A DNA stretch of 64,000 nt from NCBI RefSeq assembly GCF_051014685.1, contig NC_135059.1, positions 5,394,001-5,458,000 of the forward strand. Direction: 5' to 3'. The notes beneath the pieces were generated by a model, which did not search any database, had not been told where the DNA came from, and saw nothing but the letters and a program-made list of their open reading frames with translations. Source of the DNA: Ptiloglossa arizonensis. Its lineage: Eukaryota; Arthropoda; Insecta; Hymenoptera; Colletidae. Position 1 is the first letter of the stretch, and every line of letters starts with the position of its first letter. Shown here one piece after another: positions 11,361 to 23,949 of this stretch. Made by a program: the position numbers and the translations under genes.

Positions 11361-13249
11361 CAGACGCATTTAATTTACCTTATTACACGGCAATTTAATC
11401 AACGATGGTACCACTAACTAACTCGGTTTTACTTTTCCTTTAGAAACGGTGCGTTTCGTTTGAAATTTTGGTTTCCAAAATTTGAAAGGTTTCGTTTCGT
11501 TAATGTATATCAATTTCGAGGGTGTTCCTATTACAGAAACGAAATAATTCGAAAACATTTTATTTTCACGATAACGTATTCTATATTCACGGCTCGATTA
11601 TATTTTTAGTAAAGTTCGTAAAATGTTCCGACGTGATACGTAAAGCGGTTTGTAAAAATTGTACAGGGGATAATTTTATCGCCAATTCGATAGAGTTCTC
11701 AGAAGGCCAGTGTAAAACCGGTTTATAGCAAACAGCATGGTGTAGGATCATAAACTGACCATTTTGAAAATACTTCACGCACCGTTGGAAGTTCAGTATG
11801 CAATTAAATTATTTCTCATCTTGCCATTACAATTTATTCTTAATAACTCTGAATAAAAACAATTTCCTTCAATAGTGTAGAGTGCCATTTCGACAAAAAT
11901 TCAAACTATAAAATTGATTAATTAATTCTTACCTAGTTAGTACATGGTTAGTAATAATAATAATACAACAAGATTAAAACACAATAATTAAGCTTTGCAT
12001 TAATTATAAGAGCTTGAAATTTACATATGTATAATCGAGCATCCATCTCAAATGTTCATGGTAAAAGAAAAAAGGAATAATATTCGATTTCACATAAAGG
12101 ATGACTCTGAAAAGGCTGGCAGAGGACAGTGCTTTATGATTTAGTGGTCCTCTTGTTTTAAAAGTGCAATTGCATTTTTATGGATCTCTATAATCAAAGA
12201 ATTAAGATTAATTATTTAAAAAATACTATCAATCGCGCAACTTCTGACATTGAGAACACATTACAAAAGTCAAAGGTTATGTATAAAAATATCCTGTTAA
12301 ACGACATTTTTTTTCGCCGAAGTTGCATAAATCTTTAATATAGCCTCATCAACTGATTATGTATTTCAGCATGGAAACAAATAATAGATATATGTTTGAA
12401 GTTATTTGTTCGATAAATTTTAACTAATTTTTTATTCAAAAGTAGATGCGTACTTAATTACTTTATGAAAAGCTGAAAATGATATGACACATTCTATTAT
12501 ATATATATGAAAACACTTACTGCAAATCACCGCGACAAATGCATCGGGTCTTCTTTAAAAATGTTTGTTTACCCAAAAAATTTGCATCACACGTTATATG
12601 TAGAACACGGTTATCAAACCCACGAAACTGATGCACATTATTTATCAACAGTTCTCCTTACGTGCATCAATTATGATTCCCGCGTAAAAAAATATCACAC
12701 TTATTGGGGTACACAATTAGTTTATATTTTAAAGACTAGCCGCTACATTATAAACAACGTACCGTCAAGAATATTCTTTACAAATTTTTCTGCGAAGAAA
12801 AGACATTTTGAAATTAAAGTTTCGTTAATTTTCATTTACATTAAACAGCTCCTACAATATTTAAAATTTTTCAAGCTTCGAAAACGCGTGTCACATTATT
12901 AAAACGGACGCGTCGATCGTTTCCTAACCAAACACGTACAATTTAAAACGATGTCAATATATTATCGAACATTTTACAAAACATGCTTTCCCACTTATAG
13001 ACTACAAAATCGACCGTGGACGGTTACCAATTCATGGATAATTATCATCATAGAATTCCATCGGTAGTTTACGGTTTATTTTGCAGCTGGTACAACTTTT
13101 TATCGACACTTCACGGGACACATTCGTTCGATAAATACTTGAAATCTCGGAGATCGTCACAGCCGAGGCACGGTCATTCCGTTCCATTTACACCGATCTT
13201 CGATTTGGCACGTTAAAACACACCACTCCTCAAACTACGTATCGAAGTG
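11361..13249. other. AT-rich non-coding stretch
   Basis: No gene is supported. The longest ORF (12,507-12,902, 131 codons, plus) has no recognisable domain and a composition typical of random AT-rich DNA. Confidence 0.5.
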
Positions 13250-13610
13250 ATCCTACCTCATGCACAATGCGAATACCGCACTCTCAGCTCTCCGTCATCG
13301 CCGCGTCCTCGAGCGTTGTCCCGCGGGCAATAACGAACGGTAAACAGGCGTCGCGACGCAATCGTCGGCCAGCCAGACGTAATTACGCGGCCGCGAATCC
13401 GACGTGTTCGTCGACAGAGCTATCCTCGACTTGTAATCGATGTCGCGATCGAGACGAAGCACAGCCGACAGGTTAGGACTCGTATGCAGAGCCTGGGACT
13501 CGACTATACAGTACGACGCTTCGAATCTGCTGCCTCCTCCACTTGCTTGCAGCTGCCACCGCCATTAAGCGAGTAGCGCGTCGACCAATCAAGTGTCGCC
13601 ACTTCGATGG
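13250..13610. promoter_or_regulatory. CpG-rich island, candidate promoter / non-coding first exon
   Basis: Strong local rise in GC and CpG, a CCAAT box (GACCAATCAAG near 13,585) and a GCCATT element. Read on the minus strand it ends in a plausible donor, TGAG|GTAGGA near 13,258, so it could be the untranslated first exon of the GOLM-like gene about 9 kb downstream. Inference only. Confidence 0.25.
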
Positions 13611-15000
13611 ATGGCCAATACACGAATTTCACGACACCAACTTTTGCATCGAAAATGTTGCTACGAGATACAATGATTCTTGATTTTGCCGTTAGAGTCT
13701 TCGTTCATTTGCGGAAGCGGAGGAAAAAATTGAAAATTTCTTATATGCTTTTTGTCGAACGAAAAGGAAGGTTTCAAAGGCTATCTTGACTTTCGAGCAA
13801 ACGTGTACAGTTGTTTCATCGATGAAACAAAATTAAAAGTTATTTGTCTGCTTTGTTATCAACGATTCAATTATGTTAAAATATTGTTAGCTGTTTAGAT
13901 TAATCCCTGTAGATATAGTAACACAGTATTTGTATTTTGCATCGGGCCATGTGACCAAACGATATTGGTACATATTAATATATTAGATACTAGTTTGATT
14001 TGTCACGATTGATGAAATTAATTATTGTTCTGCGATAAAGAATTTTCGTTTAAATTCGGTTCAGACTAATGAAAATCTCGATGGTCTTAATTTAAAGCGT
14101 ATAGCTCGTTAAATTAATTAAAAAGCTATCGCGAATCGTTGTAATTTCTTGTTCCGCGAATGAAAGCACAAGAAGATGTGAGAGTGACCCTCTTCCTGGC
14201 ACTGTTACTAGGTCAACGAGAATTTCTCATCGAAAGACGATGCATTTCTCTAGTTTGTTCCGCTTACTGTTCGTAATTGTGGTAACATTAACATCAAATA
14301 TGAAAAAGTTAACGAGGCAGCATTCGTTTTAAACGTATTTCAAATTAAGTCCGTTAACTGAAAGCAAGTCTTTCAAAGTATAAGTAAATGTAAAGAATAA
14401 TGTAGGTAGAAATATTTTGTTAATTTGATGGATTTCATGATTTTTTTTTCACTTTTTATTCCATTAAGTGTGTTTTTATATTTGTATGATAATGATGATT
14501 GACGAAAACAACCTGAAACATCGTGTTTCTCAAAGAGGATAAGAAAACATTAATTACCAAGATGAATTTGTAGCGTAACAAAATGTAAAGGTAAGTCTAT
14601 TTTCGATGCAACTAAACCTTTGTTAGATGCAATTGTAATTTTCCGGTAATATGGAATGTAAGAGATATAAAACTAATGCACCAATTCTAATCTAAAAAAT
14701 TGAAACGTACACCAAAAGATATTTCTTACGTCTGTCATAGTTGATTTAAAATTGGTATCGTTTTATTAAACAAGTTTTACAAACATGACAGCTTGGTTGT
14801 TAAAACGCAATACAAACAGTCGTACGTAATTAGTACGAAAACGGGAATCTTTTCACGTCGACAATTCTAAGGAAAAAGAACTTACATTTTGTGAGGTTCC
14901 TAAAGATATTTTTAATCGTTAGGCAATTTTAAAAAGCACCCGAAGTCGAAAGCACGAAGGCATAGAGCGCCTCCACAACTAGTCTAGTGTTTTTTGTCAA
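13611..15000. other. Non-coding stretch
   Basis: AT-rich; nothing recognisable on either strand. Confidence 0.5.
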
Positions 15001-15070
15001 TAGCGCGGGAACGGTTGGCAGCCCTGTGATCTCGCGGGGCACGGCTCGGCGAGCATCGGCCGCTCAGTCA
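15000..15070 (+). promoter_or_regulatory. Candidate promoter with initiator
   Basis: GC-rich stretch leading into CGCTCAGTCAAG; TCAGTC matches the insect initiator consensus TCAKTY with A at 15,066. No TATA box and no DPE at +28. It precedes the candidate first exon ending at 15,539. Confidence 0.3.
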
Positions 15071-15539
15071 AGAAACTCGACTGCACCGAATAACTACGAG
15101 CGAGGTTGAAATCATACGAGCCAGGAGCGCGCTGCTCTCTCCTGCTATCGGCTCTGCCTCCACGGCGGTGGCTCTCTGCCGAGTCTGTGGTGTCGTGGGT
15201 TCTTAATAAGTGCGGTAATTTTCGTGTCGGGCCGAGAGTGTTCTCAGGGTCTCGCGATTAAAGGACGAGCAGGCGGAACGGGGACGGGGAAAGAACACCA
15301 CTAATTTTTCCTTACCTCTTAGTACGGACGCGCGCTGCTCCTGGACTCCTTCGGACGTTCGCGTATATCGTCCACTGCCAAAAACGGGCAGCGCTGGTGA
15401 CAGTGATGAGTGTTTCTCCGATTGTGCTCGTCGTCGACACCATCGTGCCCGTTGTTCGGAGCTTACGTGACTGTGACCGTGACTGCCGTGCCGTCGCCGC
15501 CGTGATGTGCTTCGTGAGCTTAGCCACTAAGGAGATGCT
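15064..15539 (+). CDS. Candidate first exon of an unidentified gene (5'UTR plus start of CDS)
   Basis: A CpG-rich segment starting at an initiator-like TCAGTC (15,064) and ending in a near-perfect donor, GCT|GTGAGTACG at 15,540. ATGs at 15,406 and 15,505 are in the same frame and open to the donor (phase 2). The longer version gives 44 codons beginning MSVSPIVLVVDTIVP, the shorter 11 codons beginning MCFVSLATKEM. The frame is also open upstream to beyond 15,301 without an ATG. I do not recognise the peptide and see no matching downstream exon before the window ends, so the rest of the gene would lie beyond 64 kb or be missed as short exons. It may equally be a wholly untranslated leader. Confidence 0.35.
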
Positions 15540-18412
15540 GTGAGTACGATTTGCCTGCTACTCTTTTTATTTCGTTGTCTCCTTGCACGCAAAATCGCGT
15601 TGCCTTTATTTGTACACCCATTTACCGATGGGGCTCTTGGTACTTGTTTATGTGCCGCAGATGGTACGAAGGTCGGTCCGGAAATGGGTCGAAATCGTGA
15701 TTTCTTATCGGTATTGTCTATCGTGTTTATTGCCCTCCTCTTTCGGTATGCATCCCGAGGATTTTGTTCGCTGGAGCTCCAGTGTTCGTTTCTAGCCTTC
15801 TTGTCCGGGATAATTTGTACGTCTTTGGCGTAAATGTTTTGGGCTGCCGCTAACCAGAAACGGGGCTTTTGAATGTGTGCAGCGGTGGCTGCAACTCGTC
15901 GCGTTTCTTGTTGGGAATTACTTGGTTATCGATTTACCGCAAAATCGTGCGAGAATTCGTTCACGAGCGGACGAAAGTCAGAAATTAAGTCGGCGGCGTA
16001 ACGAGGCCGTTGCTCCGGCCGATAATGCACAGTTGCAGATGCAGATATTTTTCCTTTGCGAGCTCGCCGCGTGTGTCGACGATATTTTTTTCCCTCTTTT
16101 AACGAGATAAGCAGAGAGTTAGCGGGGCAGTTTTTTTTTTGACGTCTTTGCTGCGCAATAAAGGCGGCTCGAAGCAACGCTAATATGGAGGCTCGTTCCG
16201 ACGGAAACGTTGAAAGTCCGACGAAAAGGGTTTCCGATCGGGATACTCGGCTGTTCGACGCGTTTCCCATTTCCGGCCGTCTCGCGACCGTCCCCGAAGC
16301 CATAGATTTCTCTCTGGGCGTCACGCTTACATACGTGTAAACGCGCCCCGCCGGTGATCGTCCGTTGAAAATGAAAACCGCGTCGAAATTGGTAATTCGA
16401 ACATTTCCCTGACAGTCTCGATTTCGACACTTGAGCTTGGAAACCCGGTAGTATGGAAACGAGCTGCCACGCTCGCAAACTTCGATGGAAAAAGAAAGAG
16501 AGTAATTAGTCATGCGTAAAATTGAAACGAGTCGATCGTGGCGAAGACGATGGAATTATGATAACCTCGAACGTCGGCATTATTCGGCACGGAATATGGA
16601 AAAAATGCATATTTATATGAAAGTCACGTACGCAGAAACTTCCATAACGCTAGTTATTCGATATAAAGAGGCGATTCAATAAGAAGTAGCGCGAGTATGT
16701 GTACACACCGTATGGGTTTAGACGTGAAACCGACTCGAGTAGTCGTCGCGAAGATTAGATTCGGTTCTTGTTGGAAACGGATCCAGTTGTAGTAACAGAT
16801 TCTGCTTGATTTAATGAAGTGGTCTACGGTAGGATATTTAGAACCGGGTGAGTTGGTGTTAATTTAGGATCAATGTTGATCAGTTTCGTCAACGATAAAT
16901 CGCACGATTTTTTCGTTGCGGTACTAAAAGGGAAACAGTTCGAGTGATGCACGACGCTTCGGAAATCTATGAAATTGATAGCTACTTACGTAACACGGCA
17001 TGCAGAACCGCGAGAATACAGAGGCGATTAGACGCCATTTTTCACCAGCGTCCTTAACTCATTAAGCAAATAGGGGGTAACGGTTGTGCTGCGTGTTGCG
17101 TTAGTGACGTGTACCGTTTCGAGTAACAAACAGATTTTCGATCCGCCATGTTTTCCTTGAAAAATCGTATTCGCAAGACTCGTACCTTTTACACCATTTT
17201 AAGTAACTGAAAGCTCGTACACTATCGAATTGCGTTAAAAACGATCTTTTCCTGAAAAATCGTTACATTCGGTGCGTTTTTTCTCGGAATGGTAACGGTT
17301 AAGCACAAGTGTGGGATTTTCTAGCCAAGAAACTTTCGCGCCATATTTTTGACGTCACCTGTAGGGTTTTTAGTTTTCTTCGCGCATGGAAACTCAAATG
17401 TGGAAATTTATAGAATCCCTTTGAATTTATGGGAATGAAAATATCTGCGAAACCGTTTCGAGTCGTTCAGAAAATGAAACGTGTTATTTGGAATCAGTGT
17501 CGCCCATAAATTGTACCCTCTTCCGGTTCTCCCACCTCCTCAGGGAATTCGAACGCGAAAGGAGAACTAGTATTAGAAATCAATGCTGCGATTGTCGTGT
17601 TTCGACGCTGACCTGTTATCGCTTAATATATGCGTAACAAATCCAACAGAATATTTAACACTTCATCAATCTCGCACGTAAGATAATACAAAAATTAGAA
17701 AAAATGATCTATTGATGTTGCCTGATTCCAGTTTCTCAAGTCACTGCCAGTCATGAAAGTTGAATGTATGCGGCGCTAATGGACACTCTGTGTCTAAGGA
17801 TATGCAAATAACTCCGTTTCCCGGTTAAATCGACCATAAGAGAAATAAAAGAGTTTTTTATTTTTATGGATAGAAATGGCTGGAAAAAATTGTCTTTCTA
17901 TTCGAAAACATTGTAGGTTCCAAGATCCGACTACAAACTGTAAATTGGAACAGGATAATTTGTAGGAAAATAAAAATAAATAATTCCACACTTAACACAT
18001 TTTGGAATAAGGTACACGAAGGAACAGCGTACTTCAAATTCGATAAAAAATATGTACTTTAATTAACGATCTCAGAAGCGTAGCTTATTCTCTTCCACAG
18101 TATACGTAAAGTTCGCTCTGAGATATAAGAAACGCTTTCACCGTTATTGTTGCAAATACAAATGCAAAAAAATGTTGAAAAGTTGTAATTTATTATTTAA
18201 ATAAGCTACGGGCATATTCTATAGAATTAACTCTGAATAATCCAATGGAAGATTAAGATATTCATCTCTCTTCTCTTGTGATCCAGTGTTATACTTCCTT
18301 CTTTCAAAGTAATTTGGATGCTGGTGCTTCCAAATATTTCATTCGATTTTAATATAGTTCTCGATTCAAAAGTATTTCCTTTTTTTCTTTAGCGATCGTT
18401 TAATATCAAATA

Positions 18413-18538
18413 AAGTTCGGAAAGTCATTTCGTTTTTTTGGTGAAAATGAAACACGATTTTTTTAGAGCGTATACACATTTTATTAAATTATATATTCTC
18501 CATTTTGGAAATGAAATTATTTGAGGAACAACCCAATA
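18413..18538 (+). mobile_element. Mariner-type MITE, 5' end slightly truncated
   Basis: Starts inside the left terminal repeat (GTTCGGAAAGTCATTTCG), has the family core (GTGAAAATGAAACACGAT, then CATTTTATTAAATTATATAT) and ends ACAACCCAATA. The left few bases and the TA duplication are lost. Confidence 0.85.
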
Positions 18539-20947
18539 ATTTTTCGCATTTCTGATTCTTCTATACAATTTCTCACAATGTTAGATATTACTCAGGAATA
18601 GAAAACGATCGAGGTCTAGACATTATGACAAATTTTTGTTTTACGAGAAATAAAATCGTTGAAGTGTGAATGAATTTCTGAACGCTGTATGTTCAACTCT
18701 GACATAAATTGAGAACCACTGAGCAGCGGCCAGTCAGATTAGATATCTGAATCTTGACTGTATCGACGTGGATACGTTAGCATGGAATAGCTACAAAGTG
18801 TATCGTCCCTCTTTCAAGAATATACCGGTGATACACGTCTTTTTACTCGTAACGGGAGCACGTCGGGAAAATATTATTATTAATCGTTAAAATGATCAAG
18901 ATAAACGAATTTTGACAATTTGACGTAAACATGCAGTTCCTTGTCACGCGAACATGAGTATAAGCTGTTTGTATGTATCTAAAACATGTTCGAACTAACA
19001 TCTTCAGACTTGGGTAAGTGGTGTAACATTCGAAAAAGTTAAAGAATTCAATGAACTTTAGATATCGAATAGAACTACAACAGAAAGTTTAATAATCGTT
19101 AGAAATTGGGAAGGTCTAGAGATGTTTGCAAAACCATGGAAGAAATCAGAAAATTGAATAGATTTAACAAATTGGGGAGATGGGGGCAATTGATTATTGT
19201 ATAAAAAATCCCGAGATGAAAATAAGTACGAAATTCATGGGAATTCAGGAGAATGGAGAATCCAGTTCATCGATTCGATAGACGTTGGGACGCCTCGGGA
19301 GACCTCAAAGACTGTGCGAAATTACGAAATCTGGCGGATCGGTTGACCCATTCATTAATCTGCAATAGAGTACCGCAATAATGGATACAAATTTTGCACG
19401 ACGGATGCTTATCCTGAAATACAATACCGATCCGCTGAAATATCCTCGGATAAAAATATGTCTTTTCGAGTATTAAAAGATTCTCCTCGATATTCTTACA
19501 ATATAGATACGCGTCCAATATATATATATTTATTTGTTCGTATAAACGAGAATTGATTACAATAATTATAAGGGTCTTCCTACGCGAAATTGTAATCTTT
19601 AGCGATACTTCGCTGTTAAAATGATCAACGTTACAGCTGCTTGAATAATATTCCGCGGTAACATTTTCAATAAATTATAACTGTTTAACAAGCGATCGAA
19701 TAGGAAGGAACTTCTGAATTTTTGATCAGATGAAATTTATCTCGGTTAGGAGACATTTCTCTAAACATTCATTTTGCAAGTATTTGAAACAAATTCAATT
19801 TCTGAGTAGCGGAGGTGAATTAGAAAATTTGAAAAGTATGAGCAGATAGACTCCTAAGAGGACTATGTCCTCTTGAAAAGGGAAAATTTGAAAAAATGGT
19901 GACATTTTATAATTGGCCATATGAAAATTAATCGAAGTTAAAGCTGCGTCCAATTGCGTCGATACTAGAGGCGTGGCCGCTATACCTGCTATTGTCATAT
20001 AACGGGCACATTCAATTCATTTTGACCGACGGACCCATTTGCATTTTCCTACCAAGTCGCAAACTGCAGATGTGCAATTTGGAGCGGTGAAAAATATTTT
20101 AAAGACCATTTTTTAGTTATATCGACACTGGTTGTTTCACCGTTGCATTGTAAGCAAACGTGTCGAGGACAAAGTTATGCACAGAAAAGAAAAGTTAAGC
20201 AAAGAAAAGAAATAATAAAAAAAACATTTTATTCACAAAAGGGTCCAGACACAATCGTGTACAATATTTTTTCAAATAAATGAATTTTTCTTTTCTTTTT
20301 GTGTTTACACGTTAAAATGCACTCGTGCTCTCTATGTTATTGAACGATTAGTACTCTGATTAAATAACAATTGAGAAAAATTAACACTATTGTTCAAACG
20401 GCTGTAAAATCAACAATTTTTTAGATCTTTAGACTTCCTTTTTTATATATTCAAATATCACTAAAGGCTACAACATATTCAGTTGTAAGTTAAAGTAAAA
20501 TTTGAAATATTATCTCAAAAAGTGTTCCATTTCGCGTGGAACGACCCAATGGTATGCGGTATAATTTCTTACTTTCGAGTAGTCGACCTAGTAGTAGTTA
20601 TAGAAGGGAAACAAGATTCAAGGAAGCATTTAAATACAGTGTGTCCATAAAATTCTTATCTACTTTCGTGACGTACTTGATACCGATTTTATGAATTTTC
20701 TACAAGAAACTCTTCGAATAAATAAAGGGGTCCGTGAGAGTGGTAATTTGGCGAATGCAAGAAAATAAATGCAATGAAATCTGAGAGAAATTTAGGAGAT
20801 ATCGTAAGGCGGAGTTAACAGATAAGACAGTAAAGCTTAAATTGGCGAAGAAATTTAAATTAAACCTTTTTTATTTTTTTTTTTTATTAAATCTCGTGTA
20901 CATTGTATGAGGATTACGAACATGGTAATGAGAATGAGAATTTCTGT

Positions 20948-21036
20948 ATAGAACATAACTCTACAAATGCTTCATAATGTGTTCAGAAATGCTATGAACT
21001 CTGCAAATGCCTCATAATGTGTTTAGAAATGTTATG
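20948..21036. repeat. Two-copy ~48-bp tandem duplication
   Basis: Two adjacent copies of a unit containing ACTCTACAAATGCTTCATAA then TGTGTTCAGAAATGCTATGA, differing at a few positions. Confidence 0.8.
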
Positions 21037-22254
21037 AAACGTTCTCACCTATGCACACATACTAACGATCGTGTCGAATTTAATGTAATTCGATAAATGT
21101 TACCGCTTTCTCATTTTACAAACGAAGTTGATACGATATTTCTGTCACTCGTTAAAATAAATAGTAACGTCATGGACATCCTGTATACTTGAGAATATCT
21201 TAGAAAAGATTGAATACCCAACGGAATAAGAAAATTTGCATTTTTATCGCAACAATATTGCAATGTGATCAACACGTATGACAAAGTAATGATTTTGTGA
21301 AAGAAATATTGCAGTTCTTACGTAACCAGTGTTATCTCCTCATTTAAATATTATTAAAAATGTATGCAGATGGCTTTCTAGATAAATTTACGCTCTTATC
21401 AATGATACAAAGGCAGTTTGGATAAATATCGTAGAAGCGTTTTTAGATTCTCCGTGTAATTCGCTTTCTTCTCGAATTTTCCAAGATACAAAGGGCAAAG
21501 TATCAAGGGTGAAATATACCGATATTGATAAATAAAAAATTCAAATTGAAAGTGTATCTTCGACAATATTACGACAAAGTTTCGATGAAATTCCATCGAA
21601 TGTAAACAGTTTCCAATACAGTGTTTAATTTGTCGTAAACGTATCTTCTTGATAGAAAGCCTTTATTATTCGTACCGTTTGTGTAGAATTTGTTTAAAAA
21701 ACGGTTTATTAAAGAGAACTGGTACGTGCTAAAATAATGCTACCGATCCGGTACAACTGTATCCGTTTGGAAGGGTATTTAATTATCTTTAGGGTCGAGG
21801 GAGCGTCGATGACAAAACGAACACCCAGTAGGGGGCTCACCACCGCTGGTGGTACGCTCGATGGTCGTGGAAATTTACGGAAAACCAAGAAACAACGACG
21901 GTGTAGAGGGTTCGATGTAAACGCCGTGGAAACGAAAGGTGGTGGCAGGTTGGTCACCGATTTCCGAGCTGTTCCTCGAGCTACGGAAAAGTAGGTTGAG
22001 CGCCACTCGGCCTGGAGGACCGCCTAGTTTTTGTCAGAATCGATTTGTCGGGAAGGCGTATACGTGGATCGGCCGCGAAACGCGGACGAACAGGGACACT
22101 TCCGAAGCGTTCTCTCGAAACCGCGCGACGTTCTTTCTAGGGACATTTTCTACGTTGGCACTATAGTTATAACGGAACGACGAGTCGTTCATTAAAAAAT
22201 TAAATAAAACTGGAGCTCGAGTTGTACCGAACGATGTAACTGTTAACGTTCAGC

Positions 22255-22655
22255 GTGGACGAATTTAACATTGGAGCTACCGAAGGGGTCAATTTGAACC
22301 GTGTTTAACACTAGAGATACCAGAGTGGTCAATTTGATCCGTGTTTAACACTAGAACTAGTGAAGAGGCCAATTTGACCCGTGTGAACGCTAGTGTTAAC
22401 ATTGGAACTATTAAAGGGGCCAATTTGAACTGTGTTAATACTAGAGATACCAGAGGGGTCCATTTGATCCGTGTTTAACATTAGAATTACCAAAGAGGAC
22501 AATTTTACCCGTGTGAACACGAATGTTAACACTAGAACTAGTGAAGAGGACAATTTGACCCGTGTGAACAGTAGTGTGAACACTAGAACTACCAAAGGAG
22601 TCAATTTGACCCGTGTGAACGCTAGTGTTAACAGTTCTACCAAAGGGGTCAAGTA
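22255..22655. repeat. Tandem array of ~9 units resembling piggyBac ends
   Basis: Nine imperfect units of 39-51 bp. A typical unit runs TTAACACTAGAACTACCAAA, GGGGTCAATTTGACCCGTGT, then GAACGCTAGTG. Unit starts lie near 22,261, 22,305, 22,345, 22,394, 22,434, 22,474, 22,523, 22,574 and 22,624. Longer and shorter units alternate because some carry an extra GAACGCTAGTGT tail, which pairs with the ACACTAG start of the next. Dispersed single copies exist elsewhere in the window. The overlapping ORFs on both strands are repeat artefacts. Confidence 0.9.
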
Positions 22656-22659
22656 ATCA

Positions 22660-23345
22660 TATTCATAAATTAATTTTTCCTTTCCCCATTTAACTTCAAA
22701 GATACTTACGCGATGATAGAAATAGTAATACGTTCACCGTTGGTAGTTTTAGCGTTAAGATTTGTAACAAAGGACGTAGTACTAGTCAGAGGTCGTCAGG
22801 TTCAGTCTATGGATGAAACGTAAAACGATACATATACATTTGTACCATTCGAAAAGGAGTATCATTGTAGCGACGTGTTGAAGGACGTACATTATCGTTC
22901 ATAAGTATTTGGCCTCATGGTGGAATCGGATCAAAGATTCATATTGTAAATATTTCCAAGTGAAACGATTTTCGATTTACCAATACTGGTAAAAATCCTA
23001 TCAATTAATAGACGAAAATTGTTATCTATTTTTGTTCGTCTATATACACACCGCGCTGGACAATAACGGTGTTAACGATTCCAGATATTTTAGCAAGAAA
23101 CTTTTTACATAAGTTCATAACTGTCCTTCTTTTTTAATTTTTCACTCTTTGTCTTGGCTTCACGATCAATTTTATTCCACAATTTCTCTACTGCCGATTT
23201 TTCCCCCTACTTTAATTATTACTTTTTCATTTATAGTAACAGGCGTTAATTATTATCCGTCTCGTTAATTACTGTCTGTACACGAGAATGTGGGACAAAA
23301 AAAGAGGCAAAAGGTACATTTGAAAATTTTACTTTAACTACGTTT
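22660..23345. other. Non-coding stretch
   Basis: AT-rich, no supported feature. Confidence 0.5.
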
Positions 23346-23349
23346 CGCA

Positions 23350-23487
23350 TATTAAGTTGTTCAGAAAGTCATTTCGTTTTTTTTTTTGGTGAAAATGAAA
23401 CACGATTTTTTTAGAGTGTACAAACATTTTATTAAATTTTATATTCTCCATTTTGGATAACGAAATCACTTTACGAACAACCCGATA
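23350..23487 (+). mobile_element. Mariner-type MITE, full length (138 bp)
   Basis: Bounded by TA on both sides. The left end reads TTAAGTTGTTCAGAAAGTCA and the right end is its inverted partner, ACTTTACGAACAACCCGA. The core carries GAAACACGATTTTTTTAGAG. The family is assigned to Tc1/mariner by the TA target and the GGTTGTTCGGAAAGT-type ends, which resemble mariner terminal repeats. Non-autonomous: no ORF. Other copies: 18,413, 34,773, 41,491, 44,039, 55,451, 57,853, 60,725, plus fragments at 7,211, 23,708 and 40,261. Confidence 0.88.
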
Positions 23488-23707
23488 TTTCCAATATAGA
23501 GGAAGTGGCGAAATACTTGTGGACGTTACTGTACGTAGGTACGACGGTCAGTTTCTGCAAGGGTCTAATGGTATGTCAAAATCTCCTGGTTTTAGGTTAC
23601 TAAGAGACCTAGTGTAATACCAGGTGCTGTTGGATGAGAAAATTAGAGAACGTAGTTACTACGGTATTCTAACCGAATCTTTAAAAGTAACTTTGTACGC
23701 CCATATA

Positions 23708-23720
23708 TATTGGGTTGTTC
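23708..23720 (+). mobile_element. Solo mariner-type MITE end next to mitochondrial insert
   Basis: TATTGGGTTGTTC exactly matches the first 13 bases of the MITE family, then stops where the mitochondrial-like sequence begins. Confidence 0.45.
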
Positions 23721-23721
23721 C

Positions 23722-23925
23722 CAATAGAACAGAAGACCCTGTAGAATTTTATAAATTATAATAATATTTATAAGTTTTATTAATGTTAATATAATTTATT
23801 TTATTGGGGAAATAGTTAAGTTTGATTAATTTTAATTCATAAAGTCAATGATGTTTGTTTTACATAAATAGATATTTAGTTGGAAATATAGGAAAAATTA
23901 CCTTAGGGATAACAGCGTGATATAA
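23722..23925 (+). pseudogene. Nuclear copy of mitochondrial 16S rRNA (NUMT), partial
   Basis: Contains two conserved large-subunit rRNA landmarks in the right order and spacing: AGAAGACCCTGTAGAATTTT (23,730; mitochondrial genes have AGAAGACCCTATAGA) and TTACCTTAGGGATAACAGCG (23,899; peptidyl-transferase region, domain V). Between them lies the AT-rich insect-type segment with TTATTTTATTGGGG. Sequence after GCGTGAT no longer follows the rRNA, so the copy is cut there. It sits in ordinary nuclear DNA flanked by MITE sequence, so it is an insertion rather than a working gene. Confidence 0.88.
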
Positions 23926-23949
23926 GGCTAATAGGGATAATAGCATAGC

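Larger units (their letters stand above)
15540..22259. other. Probable intron or intergenic DNA
   Basis: The first kilobase stays CpG-rich and carries overlapping ORFs on both strands (for example 15,926-16,513 minus) without motifs, as expected of a GC-rich island. Beyond about 16.6 kb it becomes AT-rich. It holds one mariner-type MITE (18,413) and a small tandem duplication (20,950). Confidence 0.45.

Noticed and set aside
15926..16513. 195-codon minus-strand ORF
   Set aside because: Lies in a CpG-rich island where stops are rare, overlaps a second long ORF on the same strand, has no motif, and sits just inside the intron predicted by the donor at 15,540.
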